The notes below the pieces were generated by a model. That model was not told the DNA's origin, ran no database searches, and saw only the letters and a list, made by a program, of their open reading frames with translations. A stretch of 64,000 nt of DNA from contig NZ_CP109181.1 in assembly GCF_036248275.1 (NCBI RefSeq), positions 3,658,001 to 3,722,000 of the forward strand, read 5' to 3'. The position numbers were made by a program, and so were the translations under genes. Position 1 is the first letter of the stretch. Every line of letters starts with the position of its first letter. This stretch comes from Streptomyces sp. NBC_01716 (GTDB lineage Bacteria > Actinomycetota > Actinomycetes > Streptomycetales > Streptomycetaceae). Below, piece by piece: positions 50,314-59,090 of this stretch.

Positions 50314-51759
50314 ATGGCACTGCGAAGCGGTACGGAGAAGTCCGAGGGCACCACGGGCGGCCAGGCGGACGATCAGACCGAGCGTCGCCGGCTGTCGCTC
50401 AACCCTTTCTTCGGGGAGGCCGACCCGGTCGGCGGGATGTCGTCCGCGCCGCCCAAGCACCGGCTCCCCGACGGTCCGATGCCCCCGTCCACGGCCTACC
50501 AGCTGGTCCATGACGAGCTGATGCTGGACGGCAACTCCCGGCTCAACCTGGCCACTTTCGTCACCACCTGGATGGAGAAGCAGGCCGGGGTGCTGATGGG
50601 GGAATGCCGGGACAAGAACATGATCGACAAGGACGAGTACCCACGGACGGCCGAGCTGGAGCGGCGGTGCGTCGTGATGCTCGCCGATCTCTGGAACGCC
50701 CCCGACCCCTCCGCCGCCGTCGGCTGCTCCACCACCGGCTCCAGCGAGGCCTGCATGCTCGCCGGGCTCGCGCTCAAGCGCCGCTGGATGGCCAGGAACC
50801 GGGACCGCTATCCGGGCGGCGCCCGGCCCAATCTCGTGATGGGGATCAACGTCCAGGTCTGCTGGGAGAAGTTCTGCAACTTCTGGGAGGTCGAACCCCG
50901 CCTCCTTCCTATGGAGGGTGACCGCTTCCACCTCGACCCGCGGGCGGCGGCCGATCTGTGCGACGAGAACACGATCGGCGTCGTGGCCGTACTCGGCTCC
51001 ACCTTCGACGGCTCGTACGAACCCGTCGCCGAGCTCTGCGCGGCCCTCGACGCCCTCCAGGAGCGCACGGGGCTGGACATCCCCGTCCATGTCGACGGCG
51101 CGTCCGGCGCGATGATCGCTCCCTTCCTCGACGAGGACCTCGTCTGGGACTTCCGGCTCCCGCGCGTCTCCTCGATCAACACCTCCGGGCACAAGTACGG
51201 CCTGGTCTACCCGGGTGTCGGCTGGGCGCTGTGGCGCACGTCGGCCGAACTGCCCGACGACCTCGTCTTCCGCGTCAACTATCTGGGGGGCGAGATGCCC
51301 ACCTTCGCGCTGAACTTCTCACGGCCCGGCGCGCAGGTGGTCGCCCAGTACTACACGTTCCTGCGGCTCGGCAGGGACGGATACCGCGCCGTCCAGCAGA
51401 CCACGCGGGACGTGGCCTGCGCGCTCGCCGAAAAGATCGGGGAGATCGACGAGTTCCGGCTGCTCACCCGTGGCGACCAGCTGCCCGTCTTCGCCTTCAC
51501 CACCGCCCCGCATGTGACGAACTTCGATGTCTTCGACGTCTCGCGGCGGCTGCGGGAGCACGGCTGGCTCATGCCCGCCTACACCTTCCCGGCCGATCGC
51601 GAGGATCTGTCCGTCCTGCGCGTGGTGTGCCGCAACGGATTCTCGGCCGACCTCTCCGCGCTGCTGCTCGCCGATCTGCGGCTGCTGCTGCCCGAACTGC
51701 GGCTCCAGCCGGAGCCGTTGGGCCGGGACAAGGCGAAGGCCACGGCCTTCCACCATTGA
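50314..51759 (+). CDS. Glutamate decarboxylase
   Basis: 481-residue PLP enzyme converting glutamate to GABA with consumption of a proton. Fold-type I motifs: CSTTGSSEACMLAGLALKRR, HVDGASGAMIAPFLDED, and the PLP lysine in NTSGHKYGLVYPGVGW. The C-terminus ends AFHH, resembling the pH-responsive C-terminal plug of bacterial GadB. ATG 50314 follows CAGGGA. No GadC-type antiporter in the window; a ClC gene is directly upstream. Confidence 0.95.
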   Translation: MALRSGTEKSEGTTGGQADDQTERRRLSLNPFFGEADPVGGMSSAPPKHRLPDGPMPPSTAYQLVHDELMLDGNSRLNLATFVTTWMEKQAGVLMGECRDKNMIDKDEYPRTAELERRCVVMLADLWNAPDPSAAVGCSTTGSSEACMLAGLALKRRWMARNRDRYPGGARPNLVMGINVQVCWEKFCNFWEVEPRLLPMEGDRFHLDPRAAADLCDENTIGVVAVLGSTFDGSYEPVAELCAALDALQERTGLDIPVHVDGASGAMIAPFLDEDLVWDFRLPRVSSINTSGHKYGLVYPGVGWALWRTSAELPDDLVFRVNYLGGEMPTFALNFSRPGAQVVAQYYTFLRLGRDGYRAVQQTTRDVACALAEKIGEIDEFRLLTRGDQLPVFAFTTAPHVTNFDVFDVSRRLREHGWLMPAYTFPADREDLSVLRVVCRNGFSADLSALLLADLRLLLPELRLQPEPLGRDKAKATAFHH

Positions 51760-51766
51760 CCGGAGA

Positions 51767-52555
51767 TCAGTGGCTCAGCCTGCGGAACCGCCGTGCCGCG
51801 AGCGGGAAGAACAGCGCGGTCAGCACCAGGGGCCACGCCAGCGCCAGCGCATACGCGTGCTCCGCCGCCCACGACCCGCTCAACTGCCCCGGAACGCCCG
51901 CCAGATCACGTACCGCGGCCGCCGTCGCCGACAGCGGGTTCCACTCGACCGCGGCCCCGAGCCAGCCCGGCATGGACTCCGGCGTCGCGAACGCGTTGGA
52001 GAAGAAACCGATCGGCCAGACCAGGATCTGCACCGCCTGCACCAGCTCCGGCTTGCCCGCCACCATCGCCAGGTGGATGCCGAGCCACAGCATCGCGAAC
52101 CGCAGCAGAAGCAGCAGCCCCACCGCCCCGAGCAGCGCCGCGGCTCCCCTGTCCCAGCGCCAGCCGAGCGCGAACCCGACCCCGATCATCACCACCAGGC
52201 TCAGCGCCGACTGGAACATGTCCGCGACACTGCGGCCCACCAGCACCGCCGACGACGCCATCGGCATCGAGCGGAACCGGTCGATGACCCCCTTGCCCAG
52301 ATCCTGGGTGACGGCCAGCATCGTGGCCTCAAGCCCGAAGACCATGGTCAGCGCGAGCATCCCGGGGACGAGGAAGTTGATGTACTCACCCTCGACACCG
52401 CGCCCCGCGCCCATCAGATAGCCGAACATCAGCAGCAGCATCACCGGGAACATCAGCCCGACCACGACCTGGACCGGCTGTCGCTGCCAGTGGGCGAGTT
52501 CGCGCCGTGTCATCGTCCAGCTGTCGGTGACCACCGATGCGTTCGTCGTACTCAT
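51767..52555 (-). CDS. ABC-2 transporter permease (DrrB-type drug export)
   Basis: 262 residues, six transmembrane segments, with the ABC-2 signature around [39 protein letters not shown] split by the pattern of DrrB proteins. Partner of the ATPase encoded directly upstream (ATGA overlap). Likely exports a hydrophobic drug or metabolite under PadR control. Confidence 0.92.
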   Translation of the reverse strand: MSTTNASVVTDSWTMTRRELAHWQRQPVQVVVGLMFPVMLLLMFGYLMGAGRGVEGEYINFLVPGMLALTMVFGLEATMLAVTQDLGKGVIDRFRSMPMASSAVLVGRSVADMFQSALSLVVMIGVGFALGWRWDRGAAALLGAVGLLLLLRFAMLWLGIHLAMVAGKPELVQAVQILVWPIGFFSNAFATPESMPGWLGAAVEWNPLSATAAAVRDLAGVPGQLSGSWAAEHAYALALAWPLVLTALFFPLAARRFRRLSH

Positions 52556-53496
52556 ACGGCCTCCTTCGTACGGTGCGTCAGCTGCAGGAAGACCTCGTCC
52601 AGCGTCGGCCTGCGCACGACGATGTCCTCGGCCTCGATCCCGGCCGCCTCCAGCGCCTGTACGGCCCTGGTCAGCGCCGCCATCCGGTCCGGGGCGGGGA
52701 CGCCGACCAGCAGGCGGTCCTCGTCCACCGTCGCCTCGTCCCCGAACAGCCGTGCCGCCGCCGCCAGTTGGCCCGCGTCGCGGACGACGACGTCGATCCG
52801 GTCGCCGCCGACCTTCGCCTTCAGCTGGTCCGCGGTCCCCTCGGCGATCACGCGCCCGCTGTCGACGACCGAGATCCGGTCCGCCAACTTGTCGGCCTCG
52901 TCCAGATACTGCGTGGTCAGCAGTACGGTCGTGCCTCCGCCGACCAGCGAACGCACCGATGCCCACACCTCGGCCCGGCCGCGCGGATCAAGTCCGGTCG
53001 TCGGCTCGTCCAGGAAGAGCACCGCCGGATCGGTGATCAGCGAGGCCGCCAGGTCGAGACGGCGCCGCATGCCCCCGCTGTACTGCTTGATCGACTTGCG
53101 TCCGGTGTCGGCGAGCCCGAAGCGCTCCAGCAGTTCACCGGCGCGCGCCGCCGCGCGGCGGGCGCCCAAGTGGTGGAGCCGCCCGAACATGTCCAGGTTC
53201 TGCCGCCCGCTCAGTTCCTCGTCCACCGCCGCGTGCTGTCCGAGCAGCCCGATCCGCCGGCGTACCTCCCGCGCCTCCGTACGGATGTCGTGCCCCGCGA
53301 CCCGCACGACGCCCTCGTCGTGCCGCAGAAGCGTGGCCAGCACCCGTACGGCCGTCGTCTTGCCCGCGCCGTTCGGCCCGAGAACCCCGTGCACGGTGCC
53401 CCGCGCCACCACCAGATCGAGCCCGCCGAGCGCGGACTTCTCGCCGTACCGCTTGTGTACGCCCTCCATGACGATCGCGTCCGTCGCGTCAGTCAA
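52552..53496 (-). CDS. ABC transporter ATP-binding protein (DrrA-type drug export)
   Basis: 314 residues. Walker [11 protein letters not shown], signature [16 protein letters not shown], Walker [13 protein letters not shown], and the DrrA-type C-terminal domain ending in a [13 protein letters not shown] motif. TTG 53496 was chosen because GGAGG lies 7 bases upstream and homologues start at this point. A longer frame back to 53577 would run through the two palindromic operators. Confidence 0.93.
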   Translation of the reverse strand: MTDATDAIVMEGVHKRYGEKSALGGLDLVVARGTVHGVLGPNGAGKTTAVRVLATLLRHDEGVVRVAGHDIRTEAREVRRRIGLLGQHAAVDEELSGRQNLDMFGRLHHLGARRAAARAGELLERFGLADTGRKSIKQYSGGMRRRLDLAASLITDPAVLFLDEPTTGLDPRGRAEVWASVRSLVGGGTTVLLTTQYLDEADKLADRISVVDSGRVIAEGTADQLKAKVGGDRIDVVVRDAGQLAAAARLFGDEATVDEDRLLVGVPAPDRMAALTRAVQALEAAGIEAEDIVVRRPTLDEVFLQLTHRTKEAV

Positions 53497-53524
53497 TGCC
53501 TTCGCCTCCAGCCCCTCCACGGAA

Positions 53525-53540
53525 TAGTCAAACTTGACTA
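53525..53540. promoter_or_regulatory. PadR operator A (upstream of the drug-exporter genes)
   Basis: Perfect palindrome TAGTCAA-AC-TTGACTA, 29 bases upstream of the exporter ATPase start. Same word as sites B and C. Confidence 0.8.
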
Positions 53541-53570
53541 CGCCACGAAAGGTAGACCCTGGAGGCTGAT

Positions 53571-53586
53571 TAGTCAAACTTGATTA
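53571..53586. promoter_or_regulatory. PadR operator B
   Basis: TAGTCAA-AC-TTGATTA, one mismatch from perfect symmetry, 46 bases from site A, 30 bases after the padR stop. Confidence 0.75.
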
Positions 53587-53615
53587 GAGAAGCTGAAGAG
53601 CGGCGCCCGGCGCCG

Positions 53616-54257
53616 TCAGTCGTCGTCGCCCTCGGCGGGGACGCCCGTCGCGTACGGGTTCTCCTCGCCTTCGGCGAGTACGCCGACGAAGGGGTCACCC
53701 TCACCCGAGAAGACGTGCGCGCCGCCCTCGATGCGCTTGATGAACCCGCGCGTCCACTCGGCCCCGGAGTCGGCCTGGCTGATCCAGAGATTCATGATCT
53801 CGCCGATGTGTCCGAGCTGTTCCGGGCCCTCCTCGGGCGTGTAGTGCTCGGTCACGGACGCCCGCCAGTCCTCGATCGCCCGCACGCGCTCCTTGAGCAG
53901 CTCGACCGCCTCGGCGCGCGGCAGATCGACGATGAAGCCGACACCCGCCGACAGCACGTCCATCTTCTGGTCGTAGGCGACCAGCGACTCACGCAGCAGC
54001 CGGAAGTACTCCGCGGTCCCGGCATCCGTCAGCTCGTACTCCGTGCGCGGCGGGCCGCCGGCCGTGCTCGGCGCGACCTCGTGCGCGAGCAGCTCGCCCT
54101 GCTTCGCCATCTGCTTCAACGCGTGGTAGATCGAGCCGGGCTTGGCGTTCGACCACTCGTGCGCGCCCCAGAACTCCAGGTCGTTGCGGATCTGATAGCC
54201 GTGCGCGCGGCCGTGCTGGCGCACCGCCCCGAGCACCAGCAGCCGGATCGCTGACAT
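53616..54257 (-). CDS. PadR-family transcriptional repressor
   Basis: 213 residues. PadR winged helix at the N-terminus (AIRLLVLGAVRQHGRAHGYQ, then KPGSIYHALKQMAKQGEL and RTEYELTDAG), followed by a helical C-terminal dimerisation domain. PadR repressors commonly control adjacent drug exporters. ATG 54257 was chosen, as AAGGG lies closer to the right distance than for ATG 54263. Its own promoter contains operator C and the downstream exporter promoter contains A and B. Confidence 0.92.
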   Translation of the reverse strand: MSAIRLLVLGAVRQHGRAHGYQIRNDLEFWGAHEWSNAKPGSIYHALKQMAKQGELLAHEVAPSTAGGPPRTEYELTDAGTAEYFRLLRESLVAYDQKMDVLSAGVGFIVDLPRAEAVELLKERVRAIEDWRASVTEHYTPEEGPEQLGHIGEIMNLWISQADSGAEWTRGFIKRIEGGAHVFSGEGDPFVGVLAEGEENPYATGVPAEGDDD

Positions 54258-54270
54258 CGCCATACCCTTC

Positions 54271-54286
54271 TATTCAACTTTGACTA
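54271..54286. promoter_or_regulatory. PadR operator C (padR/VOC divergent promoter)
   Basis: TATTCAA-CT-TTGACTA matches sites A and B with one arm mismatch. It sits between padR and the divergent VOC gene, 11 bases before the VOC start, so it may control both. Confidence 0.75.
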
Positions 54287-54297
54287 GACTACTCGAC

Positions 54298-55038
54298 ATG
54301 ACAGAGAAGACCATCCCGCTCCTCCCGTGTCAGACCATCCAACCCGTAGTCGACTTCTACACGGCACTCGGCTTCGAGATCACCTTCCTACAGAGGAGCC
54401 CCAACCCGTACGCGGTCGTCGAACGCGGCGATGTGGAGCTCCAGTTCTTCGGGATGAAGAAGTACGAGCCCGCCGCGTCGATCAGCGGCTGCTACGTACT
54501 GACCGACGATGTCGAGGCGCTGCACAGCGCCTTCCGTGCCGGGCTCAAGGCGGCGTACGGGAGGATCCCGGCCCGTGGGCTCCCCAGGATCGGCCCGGTC
54601 AAGGACATGTCGTACGGGGTGCGCCAGTTCCTCATGACGGACCCGGCCGGCAACACCATCCGGATCGGGCAGCCGAACGGCTCCGGGAGCGACGGGCACC
54701 ATCAGCCGCCTCCCAAGGAGCCGTACGCGCGCGCCCTGCACCTGGCGGTGACCTTCGCCGACTCGAAGCAGGATCCGGAGGCCGCCGCGAAGGTCCTCGA
54801 CCACGCCCTCAAGGAGGCCGAGGCGGGCGGGGGCGCGTCGCCGACCGCCGTACAGCTCTACCGGCTGCTCGTCCTGCGCGGCGACGTCGCGCAGCGTCTG
54901 GACGACATCGAGGAGGCGGGCGGCCTCCTCCGCCGGGCCGCCGCCGTCGAGTTGACGGAGGCGGAGCGCGCGGAGGTGGATGACGACCTGGAACGGGCCG
55001 CGGAGCTGCTGGGGTCGCTCCGGCACGAAGAGCCGTAG
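54298..55038 (+). CDS. VOC-family protein with helical (TPR-like) C-terminal domain
   Basis: 246 residues. Residues 1-125 form a bleomycin-resistance-type VOC domain (LPCQTIQPVVDFYTALGFEI, MTDPAGNTIRIGQ). A Gly/His/Pro linker leads to about 100 helical residues with two or three TPR-like repeats (RALHLAVTFADSKQDPEAAA, LLVLRGDVAQRLDDIEEAG). Possibly drug sequestration; the ligand is unknown. Divergent from padR and sharing its operator. Confidence 0.85.
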   Translation: MTEKTIPLLPCQTIQPVVDFYTALGFEITFLQRSPNPYAVVERGDVELQFFGMKKYEPAASISGCYVLTDDVEALHSAFRAGLKAAYGRIPARGLPRIGPVKDMSYGVRQFLMTDPAGNTIRIGQPNGSGSDGHHQPPPKEPYARALHLAVTFADSKQDPEAAAKVLDHALKEAEAGGGASPTAVQLYRLLVLRGDVAQRLDDIEEAGGLLRRAAAVELTEAERAEVDDDLERAAELLGSLRHEEP

Positions 55039-55066
55039 CTCAGAGCGCGGTGGTGGCGCCCGGGTC

Positions 55067-56524
55067 TCAGAACGGGAAGGTCGAGCGCCCGTACTGAACG
55101 GAGATCCACTTCTGGGTGGTGAAGGCGTCGACCATCGACTCGGCGTTCAGCCACTCCGCGCCGGAGTGCTTCTCGCCGCCGAAGGGGACGATCGGCTCGT
55201 CGTGGCCCGTGCCGTCGTTGATGTGGATCATGCCGGTGTCGATCCGCCGCGCGACGCGCACACCACGCTCGACATCGCCGGTGTGTATGGAGCCGCTCAG
55301 CCCGCACCGCGTGTCGTTGGCGATCCTGACCGCCTCGTCCACGCTGTCGAACGGCAGCAGGATCGCCACCGGGCCGAGTATCTCCTGGGCCAGGACGGGC
55401 GAGTCGGCGGCGATACCGGTCAGCACGGTCGGCGAGACGAGATTGCCGTCGACCCTGCCGCGCACCAGCGCGGTGGCGCCCGCCTCGACGGTCTCCTCGA
55501 CCTGCGCCGCGACGGCGTCGGCCTGCTGGGAGCTGATGAGCGGGCCGATGACCGTCTCCGGGTCGGCCGGGTCGCCGACGGTCAGCGTCCTGACCTTGGC
55601 GACGAACTTCTCGGTGAACTCCTTCTCGACCGAGCGGTCGAGAAGGATGCGGTTCGCCGCCATGCAGACGGGGCCCTGGTACGCGTACCGGCTGAAGACC
55701 GCGGCGTGGACCGCGTAGTCGACATCGGCGTCCGCGAGCACGATCAGCGCGCTGTTCCCGCCGAGATCGAGCACGGAGCGCTTGAAGTTCTTCGCGCAGA
55801 CGACCGCGACGTGCTGTCCGACCCGGTCGGAACCGGTGAAGGAGATGACCTTCGGTACCGGGTGCTCGATCAGCGCGTCGTCGATCTCGGCGATGTCGGT
55901 GATGACGACGTTGAGCAGTCCGGCCGGCAGGCCCGCGTCCTCGAACACCTTCGCCACCAGGGAACCGCCGCAGATCGGCGTGTTCTGGTGCGGCTTCAGT
56001 ACGACGGCGTTGCCGAGCGCGAGAGCGGGTGCGACCGACTTGAGCGACAGCAGGAAGGGGAAGTTGAAGGGGCTGATGACACCGATCACGCCGACGGGGG
56101 CGCGGTGGACCCGGTTCTCCGTGCCGTCCACCGGGGAGGGAAGTATCCGGCCCTCGGGGCGCAGCGTGAGCTGGATGGCCTCGCGCAGGAGTTCCTTGGC
56201 GAGTCGCAGCTCGAACGCCGCCTTGAGGCGCGTACCACCGAGCTCGGCGATGATCGCCTCGGTGATCTCGTCCTCGCGGTCCTCGACGATGCGCAGGACG
56301 CTTTCGAAGACGCTCCGCCTGGCGTAGGGGTTGGTCTCGGCCCAGGCCACCTGCGCGCGCTCGGCGGCGCGGTACGCCTGGTCCACCTCTTCGGCCGTCG
56401 CCACCGCGATGGATGCAAGCTTCTCGCCGTTGAAGGGATTGAAATCGATGATGTCCCACGAGCCACTGCCGGGCCGCCACTCGCCGTCGATGAACTGCTG
56501 GTCGAGTTCGGCGAAGAAGGACAT
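55067..56524 (-). CDS. Aldehyde dehydrogenase, benzaldehyde/vanillin-dehydrogenase-like
   Basis: 485 residues, full ALDH fold. NAD-binding FTGSDRVGQHV, catalytic cysteine C287 in AYQGPVCMAANR, and the end motif PIVPFGGEKHSG. The usual general-base Glu of the ELGGK motif is Asp here (D253 in VLDLGGNSALIV), and the following Lys is Asn. Substrate probably an aromatic aldehyde by resemblance. A palindrome at 56553-56568 lies upstream. Confidence 0.9.
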   Translation of the reverse strand: MSFFAELDQQFIDGEWRPGSGSWDIIDFNPFNGEKLASIAVATAEEVDQAYRAAERAQVAWAETNPYARRSVFESVLRIVEDREDEITEAIIAELGGTRLKAAFELRLAKELLREAIQLTLRPEGRILPSPVDGTENRVHRAPVGVIGVISPFNFPFLLSLKSVAPALALGNAVVLKPHQNTPICGGSLVAKVFEDAGLPAGLLNVVITDIAEIDDALIEHPVPKVISFTGSDRVGQHVAVVCAKNFKRSVLDLGGNSALIVLADADVDYAVHAAVFSRYAYQGPVCMAANRILLDRSVEKEFTEKFVAKVRTLTVGDPADPETVIGPLISSQQADAVAAQVEETVEAGATALVRGRVDGNLVSPTVLTGIAADSPVLAQEILGPVAILLPFDSVDEAVRIANDTRCGLSGSIHTGDVERGVRVARRIDTGMIHINDGTGHDEPIVPFGGEKHSGAEWLNAESMVDAFTTQKWISVQYGRSTFPF

Positions 56525-56552
56525 ATGATCCCTAACCTCAGAACCGGAAAGC

Positions 56553-56568
56553 TGATGTCACGTCATCA
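56553..56568. promoter_or_regulatory. Imperfect palindrome upstream of the aldehyde dehydrogenase gene
   Basis: TGATGTCACGTCATCA, 29 bases before the dehydrogenase ATG. Five outer bases of each arm are complementary. Possible operator. Confidence 0.4.
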
Positions 56569-56654
56569 TACTTACGCGGCATCAGAGTGAGGGCCCTTCG
56601 AGAACGGGCTCGATGCCGATAGGCGCCGATAACCGCACGGCTCTGTACGGCTTC

Positions 56655-56746
56655 GGTCGATCGCGGTCATTCTGAGTCATTCACGGTCATTCGCAATCGA
56701 CTTCGACCTCGGCTTCAAGCTCGACGTCAAGCCCGGTCGATCGCGG
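56655..56746. repeat. Direct repeat GGTCGATCGCGG and GGTCATT units in a gene-free stretch
   Basis: GGTCGATCGCGG occurs at 56655-56666 and 56735-56746, with GGTCATT-type units between, in the 227-base gap between the aldehyde dehydrogenase start and the DUF5753 gene stop. No gene is visible there. Confidence 0.5.
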
Positions 56747-56751
56747 ATCGT

Positions 56752-57633
56752 TCATGAGAGTTGCAGCAAGCCTCGCAGCAGGTCACGACTCTCGGCCGGG
56801 CCGAGGCTGTCCTCGTGCAGCCGTGTCATCACCCGTTCGTACTGGGTGACTTCCTCCTGCTTGTCGAGATACAGCGCGCTGGTGAGCTGCTCCAGATAGA
56901 CGAGATCGGAGAGGTCGGACTCGGGGAAGCGCAGCATCGTGAAGGCGCCGCTCTCGCCCGCGTGTCCGCCGAAACTGAACGGCATCACCTGGAGCGTGAC
57001 CGTCGGATGCTCGGAGATCTCGATGAGATGGGCCAACTGACCGCGCATCACCGAACGGTCGCCGTACGGGCGGCGCAGCGCCGCCTCGTCCAGCACCGCG
57101 TGGAAGCGCGGGGCGCGCTCGGAGACGAGCACCTTCTGGCGCTCCTGACGCAGCGCCACACGCCGGTCGATCTCGGCCTGGGGTGCGTTCGGCATGCCAC
57201 GCTTGACGACCGCGTGCGCGTACGCCTCGGTCTGCAGCAGGCCGTGCACGAACTGGACTTCGTAGATCCGGATCAGTGAGGCGGCGCCTTCGAGGCCGAT
57301 ATATGTCTGGAACCAGCCTGGCAGTACATCGCCGAAGCTCTGCCACCAGCCGGCGACGTTGGCCTCACGGGCGAGACCGATCAGGGACCCGCGCTCCATC
57401 TCGTCGGCGACTCCGTAGAGCGTCAACAGGTCCTCGATGTCCCTGGACTTGAAACTCACCCGCCCCAACTCCATACGGCTGATCTTGGACTCCGACGCGC
57501 GGATCGAGTAACCGGCCGCTTCACGGGTGATGCCACGCGACTCGCGCAGCCGCCTCAGCTGCGAGCCCAGCAGTATGCGCCGCACCACGGATCCGCCCGG
57601 TTCGACTGCGGTCACGTCTCCAACCCTCCCCAT
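56752..57633 (-). CDS. XRE-family HTH regulator with DUF5753 domain (WhiJ-like)
   Basis: 293 residues. An N-terminal lambda-repressor-type HTH (LGSQLRRLRESRGITREAAG, SESKISRMELGRVSF) is followed by the DUF5753 domain (WFQTYIGLEGAASLIRIYEV, VHGLLQTEAYAHAV, TVTLQVMPFSFGGH). This is the WhiJ family of Streptomyces developmental regulators, which work with small DUF397 proteins and HATPase proteins encoded nearby, as seen here. ATG 57633 has GGGAGA 8 bases upstream; ATG 57642 is too close to it. Confidence 0.92.
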   Translation of the reverse strand: MGRVGDVTAVEPGGSVVRRILLGSQLRRLRESRGITREAAGYSIRASESKISRMELGRVSFKSRDIEDLLTLYGVADEMERGSLIGLAREANVAGWWQSFGDVLPGWFQTYIGLEGAASLIRIYEVQFVHGLLQTEAYAHAVVKRGMPNAPQAEIDRRVALRQERQKVLVSERAPRFHAVLDEAALRRPYGDRSVMRGQLAHLIEISEHPTVTLQVMPFSFGGHAGESGAFTMLRFPESDLSDLVYLEQLTSALYLDKQEEVTQYERVMTRLHEDSLGPAESRDLLRGLLQLS

Positions 57634-57969
57634 ACGGTTCATCTCCCACTATTTCTCCCACGACGACCCCGGAGCACCCCCGAACCCTGAGAGCCGGATT
57701 GTGCCATCAAACGCATCACCCCGTACTCATTCGATTACAGAAATGAGAAGCCTTTGGGAAGAGGGAGAAAGTAGCCGACAGAAGAAAAGAACCGGAACGT
57801 CACATCCTGGTCGAAGTCGGGCGCGTGCACGTGCATCTGCCCTTGCATCTGCTCTACGCATTGGGAACCATGGTCCTCGCCGCACCTGCGTGCTCGTTCG
57901 TGTTTGACGTGTTGTGACGCTGTACCACCGCAGTATCGCTACGGCCGCGAATCCCGGGGAGTGCCTCGC
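57634..57969. other. Divergent promoter region of the WhiJ-type locus
   Basis: 336 bases between the DUF5753 regulator and the HATPase gene. Contains a relatively A-rich stretch (57725-57800) and the 19-bp site CGCGTGCACGTGCATCTGC with an additional GCATCTGC copy (57822-57864). No gene seen. Confidence 0.6.
57822..57864 (+). promoter_or_regulatory. Candidate WhiJ-type operator, copy 1
   Basis: CGCGTGCACGTGCATCTGC followed by a second GCATCTGC and GCATTGG. Identical 19-base core to the inverted copy at 58890-58919, with a 10-bp perfect palindrome TGCACGTGCA inside. About 105 bases before the HATPase start. Confidence 0.6.
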
Positions 57970-58464
57970 ATGGGGACGAATGGATCGACCGTGCTCGAGC
58001 CGTTAAGGCAGGGGCTTCCGCCGATCGATCCCGCAGCCGTCTCCAGCTCGGCGTCATGCGCGCTCCCGGCCCGCTACGAAGCGGTACGCGGGGCACGGCA
58101 GTTCACCCGGACGACACTCTGCCAGTGGGAACTCGACGACCGTTTCGATGATGTCGCGCTGGTCGTATCCGAACTCGTCACCAACGCGCTGCGGCATGCC
58201 CTCCCCTCGGACACGCCGCGCGAGGCCCAGGAACCGCCCGTACGGCTGCATCTGATGCGCTGGACGACCCGGCTGGTGTGCGCGGTGCGCGATCCGAGTT
58301 ACGCGGGTCCCACCGCGCGCGAATCGGACGAGGATTTCGCCGCGGAGTCCGGCAGAGGGCTGTTCCTGGTCGAGTCCTTCAGCGATACGTGGGGCTGGCA
58401 TCCGCTCGCCGGCTCACTGCACGGCAAAGTGGTCTGGGCGCTGTTCCGGCTGCCGGCCGAATAA
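57970..58464 (+). CDS. HATPase-domain (anti-sigma-factor-like) ATP-binding protein
   Basis: 164 residues of the HATPase_c_2 type: N-box VVSELVTNALRHA, G1-type VRDPSY, and G2 ESGRGLFLVESFSDTWGW. Such single-domain ATPases resemble anti-sigma kinases (RsbW/SpoIIAB) and occur in WhiJ-type loci between the DUF5753 and DUF397 genes. ATG 57970 follows GGGGAG by 8 bases. Confidence 0.9.
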   Translation: MGTNGSTVLEPLRQGLPPIDPAAVSSSASCALPARYEAVRGARQFTRTTLCQWELDDRFDDVALVVSELVTNALRHALPSDTPREAQEPPVRLHLMRWTTRLVCAVRDPSYAGPTARESDEDFAAESGRGLFLVESFSDTWGWHPLAGSLHGKVVWALFRLPAE

Positions 58465-58588
58465 TGAGGACGGCCGGCAGAGGGCGAGCGTTCGACGGCG
58501 AGCGGTTGACAGTGAGCCGTTGACGGCGGGTGTTTCGACGGCGGGCGGCCGGCGGAGAGCCGACGGCGAATGGCGTGAGGACTCGGTC

Positions 58589-58846
58589 TCAGGCCGTCAG
58601 ATGATCGAATTCCCCGTCCTTCACACCCGCCAGCATGGCCACGATCTCGGCCCGGGTGTACACGAGGGCGGGTCCTTCGGGGTGGCGTGAATTCCGGACC
58701 GCCACGGACCCACCGGGCAGTTTGGCGAACTCGACGCAGGAACCCTGCGAATTACTGTGCCTGCTCTTCTGCCAGACGACTCCGTGAAGCTCGGTGGCCG
58801 CCATGCCGTTGTACGCGTGGTGCACAGGACGCTCCCCGAGTTGCAT
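58589..58846 (-). CDS. DUF397-domain small protein
   Basis: 85 residues: LHGVVWQKSRHSNSQGSCVE, VAVRNSRHPEGPALVYTRAE, then a helical end. DUF397 proteins are encoded next to DUF5753 regulators and modulate them. ATG 58846 gives a short leader after a TATGAT -10 (minus strand, 58870-58875); ATG 58804 is an alternative. The operator copy 2 is centred about 58 bases upstream of the start. Confidence 0.9.
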   Translation of the reverse strand: MQLGERPVHHAYNGMAATELHGVVWQKSRHSNSQGSCVEFAKLPGGSVAVRNSRHPEGPALVYTRAEIVAMLAGVKDGEFDHLTA

Positions 58847-58869
58847 GGTGCAGGTGTCAACTAGCTCGG

Positions 58870-58919
58870 ATCATAGCTGTGTTCACATGCCAATGCATGA
58901 GCAGATGCACGTGCACGCG
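58870..58919 (-). promoter_or_regulatory. DUF397 gene promoter with WhiJ-type operator, copy 2
   Basis: On the minus strand the 19-base core CGCGTGCACGTGCATCTGC (58901-58919) leads through GCATTGG to a TATGAT -10 (58870-58875) without a good -35, an arrangement expected of an activated or tightly regulated promoter. Confidence 0.55.
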
Positions 58920-59090
58920 GGGTGTTCCCTTGACTACAGACTCACGAACCTTTGCCTCATTCATTGAGACGAACGGAAAGCCCTTTCGGTGCCGCTGTTT
59001 CCCGGACTCGTCCGGAACTCGACGGCCGGGGTCCTTCGCGGCCGTGCTGGTAGCTTGGCGCGGTCTTGAGAACTGAAGGGGGACTTGCAC

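Noticed and set aside
51767..55038. Part of a biosynthetic gene cluster
   Set aside because: An exporter and a VOC protein without any synthase, and flanked by core genes; a self-contained resistance module is the simpler reading.
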